Positions 48,261 to 54,417 of a stretch of DNA of 54,417 bases are shown here, piece after piece. The DNA comes from Bacteroidales bacterium (GTDB lineage Bacteria > Bacteroidota > Bacteroidia > Bacteroidales > UBA932), in the NCBI GenBank assembly GCA_017962235.1, contig JAGCVS010000013.1:1-54417 (forward strand), in the 5' to 3' direction. Position 1 is the stretch's first letter; each line of letters begins with the position of its first letter. The translations under genes and the position numbers were made by a program. The notes beneath the pieces were generated by a model that saw only the letters and a program-made list of their open reading frames with translations, did not search any database and was not told the DNA's origin.

Positions 48261-51149
48261 ATGAAAAAGATACTTAAAAGTTTACTGATAGTTGCGCTGC
48301 TGTTCGTCTGCGTTGGTGTTCAGGCACAGCCCAATCAGCGTAAAGCCAGCACCATAGTGGGCGACGCCCTGGCAAAGTTCCCCGCAAAGGACATGAAGCT
48401 CTACAACGAGCTTGCAACCGAGCTTCTGGGCACCGGCCAGGAGGGTATGGACCTGCTCTACAACATGCTGGAGAAGCAGGACGACTCTATGGTTCCCGTT
48501 GAGTTCGCCCTTAGCGCCATCACCACCAAGGCATCCGAGGTGGGCGGCGAGACCCTTGAGAATGTAAAGAAGGCATTCAAGGGCTATGCAGACAAAACCA
48601 AAGACGAGACCATCAAGCAGCTTTTTGTGCGCCAGCTCCTTTTCCTGGGAGAGAATTACGACGGCAAGAATGTCACCACCTCTTCTGAACTGGATCCCGG
48701 CACCACTCCGGAGCCCAAGGTGAAGGATATCGTAAAGAGCCTCAAGAAGGGTGTGGACAATGTCACCCTGTTCGATATGCTCAACAAGGTGAAGGATGTG
48801 GCTGCAGCCAAAGAGGCTATCGTGACAGCCCTTCCCAAGGTGAAGAGCAACGACAACAAGGCTGACCTTCTCTGGTGGCTGGGTGAGCAGAAAGACAAGG
48901 CTCTCTCCAAGACCTTCAAGTCATATCTTTCAGATCCCGACGCACGCATCCGCAAGGAGGCTGCATGGGCACTCACCAAATCGGGCTGCGGCTGCGCCCT
49001 GCCCGCAATGGCCAAGATGCTCACCAGCAGCGACGAGGGTGATGTGGCTGTGGCAGAACAGTGCCTCCGCTGCCTCCCCGGCAAGGTTGCCGACGTTGTG
49101 GCTCCGTATTACGACAAGGCGGGTGCTGCCGGCAAAGCAGCCATCCTGAACCTTATCGGCCAGCGCGAGTCCGAGATCAACAAGGATCTTGTTATGGGCA
49201 GCCTGTTTGACGATGCCAAGGGTGTGGGTGACGCAGCTTTCGCAGCACTGCCGGCTGTGGCAGAGCGCGAAGATCTGCAGACCCTCTTCTCCCTGCTTGA
49301 GAGCAGCAGCGAAGACAACCGCGCCAAGATCCAGGACGCTATCCTGGCGGCAATGGAGGGTATGACAGACGCTGAGAAGCTGGAAGTTCTCACCAACCGC
49401 AACAACATCGTGACCCCGCTGAGCAGGACCTACTACTGGCCCATGATCCTGAAGGTGGCCAACATATCCCAGGTAGCAGGCTTCATCAACAAGAATGCAG
49501 GCGACAAGGCATTTGTGGAGATGGCAGTTCCCCAGTACATCGTTAAGGTGGAGACCCTGGGCGAGCCCGGTCCCCAGCGCCTGCTCCGCTACCGCGAGAT
49601 TATGGACAACGTCTGGAAAGATGAGCAGAAGGGTCTGATTCTGGACTGCATAGGCAACACCGGCGCATTCCAGGGCATCATGTTCGCTGCCAAGTATCTG
49701 GACAACAAGGCAACCGAGGTTCCCGCAGCCAACGCAATCCGCAAGATTGCCACCAGCAACCCCAACTACTACGGTCCTCAGATCATAGAGGTGATGAACC
49801 GCATCAAGGGCGTGGACACCGGCCGCGACTATCCTTACGATCTGCAGCGCATTGAGAATTATCTGGCTGCTGCTCCCAAGGACGACCCCGGTTATGTATC
49901 CATGTTCAACGGCAAGGACCTCACCGGCTGGCAGGGCATGATCCCCACCAACGAGTGGGGTGAGGGCAACCCCTACCTCCGTTACAAACTCTCTCCCAAG
50001 CAGCTCGCCGCAGCACAGGCTAAGGCCGACAAGGTTATGGCAGAGAACTGGGTTGTGGAGAACGGCAACATAGAGTTTGTGGGCCACGCATACGACAACC
50101 TCTGCACCACCAAGAAGTACAAAGACTTTGAGATGTATCTGGACTGGAAGATTTATCCCGGTCAGAGAGAGGGCGATGCAGGTATCTATCTGCGTAGCTG
50201 CCCTCAGGTACAGATATGGGACACCGCCCGCGTATGGGTAGGCGCTCAGGTGGGCAGCGGCGGTCTGTATAATAACCAGAAGACAGAGCGCATCCCTCTG
50301 GTTATCGCAGACAACGCGGTTGGCGAGTGGAACAGCTTCTACATCAAGATGCAGGGCGAGCGCGTAACCGTTCTGCTGAACGGCCGCCTGGTGGTAGACA
50401 ACATCGTGCTTGAAAACTACTGGGACCGCAGCCTCCCTATTCCTGTTGAGGAGTTCATCGAGCTGCAGGCACACGGCAGCCGCATCGCATACCGCGACCT
50501 CTATATCCATGAGCTTCCCAGCCAGGAGCCTTCAAAACTCACTCCTGAAGAGGAGGCAGAGGGCTTTGAGATGCTGTTCGACGGTACCAGCCTGCACAAG
50601 TGGCACGGCAACAAGGTGGATTACAACGTCAAGGACGGTGTAATCGCAGTTGAGAGCCGCAGCCGCGGCGGCAGCTGGATCGGCGACCTGTATACCAACG
50701 ACGAATATGCAGATTTCATCTTCCGCTTTGAGTTCAAGCTCACCCCCGGCGCCAACAACGGCGTGGGTGTGCGTTCTCCCGGCGAGGGCGACTCTGCATA
50801 CGTTGGCTATGAGGTTCAGATCCTGGATCACTACAACGACATCTACAAGGGCTGGCTGGCACCTTATCAGTACCACGGCTCGCTCTACGGCATTATCCCC
50901 GCCAAGAACCGCGATGCCCTCAAACCTGTGGGCGAGTGGAACAGCGAGGAGATTTACATGAAGGGGAGCTACATCCGCGTGACCGTTAACGGCCAGGTTG
51001 TCACCGAGGGTGACATTGTGGAGGCTTCCAAGAACGGCACCATAGACGGCAACGAGCACCCGGGCCTGAAGCGCACCAGCGGTTACATCGGCTTCCTGGG
51101 TCATGGCGACCGTCTGTGGATCCGCAACGTCCGCGTAAAACGCCTTTAA
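48261..51149 (+). CDS. HEAT-repeat and double DUF1080 fusion (3-keto-glycoside hydrolase-like)
   Basis: An exported protein of 962 residues. The signal peptide is about 1-22 (ending VQAQ). An alpha-helical region with HEAT-like repeats spans about 30-530. Two DUF1080 (3-keto-disaccharide hydrolase, lectin-like beta-sandwich) domains follow, at about 543-751 (starts SMFNGKDLTGWQG) and 766-962 (starts EMLFDGTSLHKWHG, ends IRNVRVKRL). DUF1080 proteins have been reported to cleave 3-keto-glycosides. Both copies keep the GDAGIYLRS or NNGVGVRSP core. One may be catalytic and one binding. The fusion is in operon with the two oxidoreductases; the cleaved bond is inferred. Confidence 0.85.
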   Translation: MKKILKSLLIVALLFVCVGVQAQPNQRKASTIVGDALAKFPAKDMKLYNELATELLGTGQEGMDLLYNMLEKQDDSMVPVEFALSAITTKASEVGGETLENVKKAFKGYADKTKDETIKQLFVRQLLFLGENYDGKNVTTSSELDPGTTPEPKVKDIVKSLKKGVDNVTLFDMLNKVKDVAAAKEAIVTALPKVKSNDNKADLLWWLGEQKDKALSKTFKSYLSDPDARIRKEAAWALTKSGCGCALPAMAKMLTSSDEGDVAVAEQCLRCLPGKVADVVAPYYDKAGAAGKAAILNLIGQRESEINKDLVMGSLFDDAKGVGDAAFAALPAVAEREDLQTLFSLLESSSEDNRAKIQDAILAAMEGMTDAEKLEVLTNRNNIVTPLSRTYYWPMILKVANISQVAGFINKNAGDKAFVEMAVPQYIVKVETLGEPGPQRLLRYREIMDNVWKDEQKGLILDCIGNTGAFQGIMFAAKYLDNKATEVPAANAIRKIATSNPNYYGPQIIEVMNRIKGVDTGRDYPYDLQRIENYLAAAPKDDPGYVSMFNGKDLTGWQGMIPTNEWGEGNPYLRYKLSPKQLAAAQAKADKVMAENWVVENGNIEFVGHAYDNLCTTKKYKDFEMYLDWKIYPGQREGDAGIYLRSCPQVQIWDTARVWVGAQVGSGGLYNNQKTERIPLVIADNAVGEWNSFYIKMQGERVTVLLNGRLVVDNIVLENYWDRSLPIPVEEFIELQAHGSRIAYRDLYIHELPSQEPSKLTPEEEAEGFEMLFDGTSLHKWHGNKVDYNVKDGVIAVESRSRGGSWIGDLYTNDEYADFIFRFEFKLTPGANNGVGVRSPGEGDSAYVGYEVQILDHYNDIYKGWLAPYQYHGSLYGIIPAKNRDALKPVGEWNSEEIYMKGSYIRVTVNGQVVTEGDIVEASKNGTIDGNEHPGLKRTSGYIGFLGHGDRLWIRNVRVKRL

Positions 51150-51191
51150 GACAGCAATAATCCAATAATACACAAACAATAAATCAAGATT

Positions 51192-52694
51192 ATGAGTAAA
51201 AACATGTCAAGAAGGTCTTTCCTTCAAACAAGTGCGATGGCAGCAGGCGCAGCTATGGTTGCGGCTCCCATGTTCAGCACAAGTGCAGCTGCAGCAGAAC
51301 CCAAAAAAGAGAAGAAGAAAGTTGCAGCTACCGATAAGCTGAATATCGTGGGCGTCGGTATCGGCGGCCGCGGTGCTGCTGACATCAACGGTATGGCATC
51401 CCAGAACATCGTTGCACTCTGCGACTGCGACTGGAACTATGCTGCCGGCGAGATGTCACGCTTCCCCAATGCAAAGAAGTACAAAGACTATCGTAAGATG
51501 TTCGATGAGATCGGCAACGAGTTTGACGCTGTGGTAGTAGGTACCGCAGACCATACTCATGCCTGCATCGCAGCAGCTGCCCTTGCAATGGGCAAGCATG
51601 TATACTGCGAGAAGCCTCTGACCCACACCGTTTACGAAACCCGCCTGCTTACCAAGCTGGCTAAGGCTAACGGTCTTGCAACCCAGATGGGTAACCAGGG
51701 CGCATCCCTGAACTCTACCCGTCAGGTAATCGAGGCAATCCAGAGCGGCCTCATCGGTGAGGTTCGCAAGGTGGACGCTTTCACAGACCGTCCCATCTGG
51801 CCACAGGGCCTGGAGACCCCCGCAGGTGTAGATCCCATCCCCGACACTCTTGACTGGGATATCTTTATCGGTCCTGCAAAGTACCGTCCGTTCAACACCA
51901 TCTATCACCCTTGGAACTGGCGTGGCTGGTGGGACTTCGGTACCGGCGCACTGGGCGATATGGCTTGTCACATCCTGCAGCCCGTTGTAGACGCCCTCAA
52001 GCTTGGTTCACCCATCTCCTGCCAGGGTAGCTCTACCAACCTGATGATTGACTGCGCACCCAATGCACAGATCGTTAAGTTCAAATTCCCCGCTCGTGAC
52101 AACATGCCCAAGGTTGGTATGCCCGAGGTTGAGGTTACCTGGTACGACGGCGGCCTGAAGCCCGACTTCCCCGCTGGCTGGCCTATCGGCAGGAACATGA
52201 ACCAGAGCGGCGGCGCCGCTATCTTCTACGGAACCAAGGACGTTCTCGTTTGCGGTTGCTACGGCGTTAACCCTTGGCTGCTCTCCGGCAAACCCATCCC
52301 CGCAGCTTCCGTTACCCGCGAGGTTGAGAACCAGGACCACCATGCAGACTTCATCCGCGCTTGCAAGGAGTCCAAGGAGAACCGCGTACCTTGCAAATCT
52401 GACTTCCAGTTTGCAGGCCCTCTGAACGAGATGGTTGTTATGGGTGTCCTCGCAGTACGTCTGCAGGGCCTCAACCGCGAGCTCGCATGGGATGGCAAGA
52501 ACATGAAGTTCACCAACATCAGCCCCGCAGAGACCATCCAGTTCAAAGTTAAGGACGGCTTCAGCGTTCACGACGGTCACCCGACATTCGAGGACAAGTA
52601 CACCGATCCTATCAATGCACAGGCTTTCGCAGCAGAGCTTATCAAGCACACCTATCGTGAGGGTTATGACCTGCCCGCAATGCCGCAGATTTAA
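51192..52694 (+). CDS. Tat-exported Gfo/Idh/MocA family oxidoreductase (second)
   Basis: A 500-residue NAD(P)-linked dehydrogenase with a twin-arginine signal, MSRRSFLQ (residues 4-11, after MSKN), and an alanine-rich membrane stretch. The Rossmann motif is VGVGIGGRGAADI (about 53-65), and the lysine motif is CEKPLT (about 140-145). It is about 80 residues longer than the first copy, from a larger C-terminal domain (GAAIFYGTKDVLVCGCYG). Codons favour GCA, GTT and GCT strongly, like rpsB and tsf. The 42-base gap before it and 21-base gap after it keep it in the operon. Confidence 0.9.
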   Translation: MSKNMSRRSFLQTSAMAAGAAMVAAPMFSTSAAAAEPKKEKKKVAATDKLNIVGVGIGGRGAADINGMASQNIVALCDCDWNYAAGEMSRFPNAKKYKDYRKMFDEIGNEFDAVVVGTADHTHACIAAAALAMGKHVYCEKPLTHTVYETRLLTKLAKANGLATQMGNQGASLNSTRQVIEAIQSGLIGEVRKVDAFTDRPIWPQGLETPAGVDPIPDTLDWDIFIGPAKYRPFNTIYHPWNWRGWWDFGTGALGDMACHILQPVVDALKLGSPISCQGSSTNLMIDCAPNAQIVKFKFPARDNMPKVGMPEVEVTWYDGGLKPDFPAGWPIGRNMNQSGGAAIFYGTKDVLVCGCYGVNPWLLSGKPIPAASVTREVENQDHHADFIRACKESKENRVPCKSDFQFAGPLNEMVVMGVLAVRLQGLNRELAWDGKNMKFTNISPAETIQFKVKDGFSVHDGHPTFEDKYTDPINAQAFAAELIKHTYREGYDLPAMPQI

Positions 52695-52715
52695 AGATTA
52701 ACACCATTAAGAATT

Positions 52716-53477
52716 ATGAAGAGAATATTTGCATTGGCAGCCATCTGCCTTATGGTGCTCAGCCTGAGCGCTTGCAAGAACAACAAGAAGAAAGCTGCCG
52801 ACGCTGCTGCAGACGATGCTGTGGCAATCTTTGACGGCGAGACCTGGGAAGGCTGGCGCGGTTATCTTACCGACCATGTTCCTGGTGCCTGGACCATCGA
52901 GGACGGTTGCATCAAGATCAACGGCTCCGGCCGCGGTGAGGCTGGTGCAGTTGACGGCGGCGACATTATCTTCGCAGCCAAGAAGTTCAAAAACTTTGAG
53001 TTCACTTTCGAGTGGAAGGTTTCCGAGGGTGCAAACTCCGGTGTATTCTTCCTGGCACAGGAAGTTCCCGGCATCTCCATCTATCAGACCTGCCCCGAGT
53101 ACCAGATCCTTGACAACGAGCGTCACCCCGATGCCAAACTGGGTCGCGACGGCAACCGCCAGAGTGCTTCCCTGTATGACATCATCCCTGCAAAGCCGCA
53201 GAATGCTAAGCCCGCAGGTGAGTGGAACACCGCCAAGATCATGGTTTACGAAGGCACCGTTGTTCACTATCAGAACGGCGAGCCCGTTGTAGAATATCAC
53301 CTTTGGACTCCCAAGTGGGAGGAGCTGATCAACAACAGCAAGTTCTCCCAGGCTAACATGCCCGAGTCCTATGAGTATATCCTCAACGTAGGTGGCGAGA
53401 ACCACGAGGGTTACATCGGCCTCCAGGACCACGGCGACACCGTTTGGTATCGCAACCTCAAGGTTAAGGAACTCTAG
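52716..53477 (+). CDS. DUF1080 lipoprotein (3-keto-glycoside hydrolase-like)
   Basis: A 253-residue single-domain DUF1080 protein. The lipobox is SLSAC (about residues 14-18). The domain spans about 38-253, starting AIFDGETWEGWRG and containing ENFEFTFEWKVSEGANSGVFFLAQE-like core (GANSGVFFL), YQILDNERHPDA, and ending WYRNLKVKEL. It is probably outer-membrane or periplasmic. As a partner of the Tat-exported dehydrogenases, it could cleave the 3-keto-glycosides they make. It is the last gene, followed by a strong terminator. Confidence 0.9.
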   Translation: MKRIFALAAICLMVLSLSACKNNKKKAADAAADDAVAIFDGETWEGWRGYLTDHVPGAWTIEDGCIKINGSGRGEAGAVDGGDIIFAAKKFKNFEFTFEWKVSEGANSGVFFLAQEVPGISIYQTCPEYQILDNERHPDAKLGRDGNRQSASLYDIIPAKPQNAKPAGEWNTAKIMVYEGTVVHYQNGEPVVEYHLWTPKWEELINNSKFSQANMPESYEYILNVGGENHEGYIGLQDHGDTVWYRNLKVKEL

Positions 53478-53490
53478 TCTTAACCCAAAC

Positions 53491-53528
53491 AAAAAATCAG
53501 GACCGCCAGCCGACGGTCCTGATTTTTT
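53491..53528. terminator. Strong bidirectional terminator
   Basis: A perfect 15-base stem (53491-53505 with 53514-53528, arms AAAAAATCAGGACCG and CGGTCCTGATTTTTT) with an 8-base loop has T-runs on both strands. It ends both the DUF1080 operon and the convergent pgk gene. Confidence 0.95.
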
Positions 53529-53544
53529 ATATGCTTGTTGGTGA

Positions 53545-54417
53545 TTAGCCCTGGATAGCTGCGATGCCGGGGAGGACTTTGCCCTCGAGGTATTCGAGCA
53601 TTGCGCCGCCGCCGGTGGATACGTAGCTTACCTTGTCGGCATAACCCATCTGGGTAACTGCTGCAACGCTGTCGCCGCCGCCCACAAGGGTGAATGCGCC
53701 CTTATCGGTGGCCTCTTTAAGGGCCTGTGCAATGGCGTTGGTGCCCTTTGCAAAGTTGGGCATCTCAAACACGCCAACGGGGCCGTTCCAGAGGACGGTC
53801 TTTGAGGCGAGGATTACTTCGCGGAACTTAGCCACGGTCTCGGGAGCTGCATCCACACCCTCGTACTCGTCGGGGATATTGTCAGAGGGGCAGATAACGG
53901 TGTTGGCATCGTTGCTGAATGCGTCAGCTGCCACAACGGTGTCGGAGAGATAAACCTTCACACCTTTCTTGCGAGCCTCACTGAGCACGTTGAGGGCAAC
54001 GTCTTTCTGATCCTCTTCGCTGAGGGACTTGCCAATCTTGCCGCCCAGAGCCAGTTTGAAGGTATAAACCATACCGCCGCCGATAATCAGGTTGTCCACC
54101 AGGTCCAGCAGATGGGAGATGATACCGATCTTGGAGGATACCTTGCTGCCGCCGATGATAGCGGTGAGGGGACGCTGGGGAGATTCCAGTACGGTGTTGA
54201 TGGCCTTGATCTCACCTTCCATCACATAGCCGAACATCTTGTCGTTGGGGAAGTATTCAGCGATGAGGGCTGTGGAAGCGTGTGCGCGGTGTGCGGTGCC
54301 GAATGCATCGTTGATGTAGCAGTCTGCATAAGAAGCGAGCTTCTTCACAAACTTTTTCTGGCTGGCCTTTACAACAGCCTTGGCAGCCTTCTTCTCTTCA
54401 TCTGTAGCGTCTGCTGC
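53545..54417 (-). CDS. pgk: Phosphoglycerate kinase, C-terminal part (5' end outside window)
   Basis: Glycolytic ATP-forming kinase; 290 C-terminal residues are present, ending in a TAA-type stop at 53545. The open frame continues to the window edge, so a GTG at 54346-54348 is internal rather than the start. Signatures are [22 protein letters not shown], the hinge and [42 protein letters not shown] and the C-terminal [14 protein letters not shown], which binds nucleotide phosphates. About 100 N-terminal residues are missing. Confidence 0.96.
   Translation of the reverse strand, partial: AADATDEEKKAAKAVVKASQKKFVKKLASYADCYINDAFGTAHRAHASTALIAEYFPNDKMFGYVMEGEIKAINTVLESPQRPLTAIIGGSKVSSKIGIISHLLDLVDNLIIGGGMVYTFKLALGGKIGKSLSEEDQKDVALNVLSEARKKGVKVYLSDTVVAADAFSNDANTVICPSDNIPDEYEGVDAAPETVAKFREVILASKTVLWNGPVGVFEMPNFAKGTNAIAQALKEATDKGAFTLVGGGDSVAAVTQMGYADKVSYVSTGGGAMLEYLEGKVLPGIAAIQG

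Noticed and set aside
48930-50510. A 526-codon reverse open frame opposite the HEAT-DUF1080 gene
   Set aside because: It is a shadow frame with no start context, promoter or recognisable domain.
54346-54348. GTG as the start of pgk
   Set aside because: The frame is open to the window edge and the residues before it match the phosphoglycerate kinase family, so it is an internal valine.
1-54417. Insertion sequences, prophage, integrated elements or CRISPR arrays
   Set aside because: No transposase, integrase, phage structural gene or spaced direct repeat was seen anywhere in the window; the only repeats are the ones listed.

Overview
The window is chromosomal DNA from a member of the Bacteroidota, most likely order Bacteroidales. 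The evidence is as follows. Many genes are preceded by the Bacteroidota -7 promoter box TAnnTTTG, and purine-rich Shine-Dalgarno sites are largely absent. The gene content includes GldH, RicT, a Bacteroides-type KduD, a di-haem type fumarate reductase cytochrome b, BACON and DUF3109 proteins. The DNA is GC-rich, with strong GCC/GTG/CTG codon preference in most genes. The genus cannot be settled from the sequence. There is no transposase, integrase, phage gene or CRISPR array, so the region looks like stable core chromosome with two carbohydrate-use islands.

Region 1 (1-12188) is one co-directional pectin/hexuronate operon. It begins with the tail of a secreted protein. Then come uxaC, uxaA and uxaB, a hexuronate-type MFS transporter, a DUF4861 lipoprotein, a KduD-type dehydrogenase, kduI, kdgK, kdgA and a secreted pectin methylesterase. 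It holds both routes to 2-keto-3-deoxygluconate: saturated galacturonate through UxaC/UxaB/UxaA, and unsaturated uronate through KduI/KduD. These are followed by the shared KdgK and KdgA steps to pyruvate and glyceraldehyde-3-phosphate. A repeated intergenic palindrome occurs twice in this operon, and a palindromic in-frame insertion sits inside uxaA.

Region 2 (12246-22156) is housekeeping: tyrS, rbfA, a LolE-like permease and ilvE; divergent tRNA-Ser and tRNA-Pro; a reverse-strand dusB-lpxK-DUF456 operon; and rplM-rpsI-rpsB-tsf. The rpsB leader contains two related stem-loops with conserved loops and different stems.

Region 3 (22157-30222) holds a GH2 glycosidase lipoprotein, a complete tripartite RND efflux system (outer-membrane channel, adaptor, pump) ending in a small PII-like protein, and thioredoxin.

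Region 4 (30224-46856) is mixed core functions: an outer-membrane barrel, polyprenyl synthase, a TPR protein, a U32 peptidase, holB, ricT, gldH, trmB, an inositol-phosphatase-family gene, DUF3109 and DUF2007 proteins, hemW, a lone fumarate reductase cytochrome b gene, pyrH, frr, miaA, a BACON lipoprotein and smpB.

Region 5 (46893-53528) is a self-contained four-gene operon with its own promoter and a strong terminator. It alternates two Tat-exported Gfo/Idh/MocA oxidoreductases with two exported DUF1080 proteins, one of which is a 962-residue fusion of HEAT-like repeats with two DUF1080 domains. This matches the recently recognised 3-keto-glycoside route of oxidative deglycosylation and is the most interesting system in the window. 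Its codon usage resembles that of the ribosomal genes. The window ends in the C-terminal part of pgk on the reverse strand.
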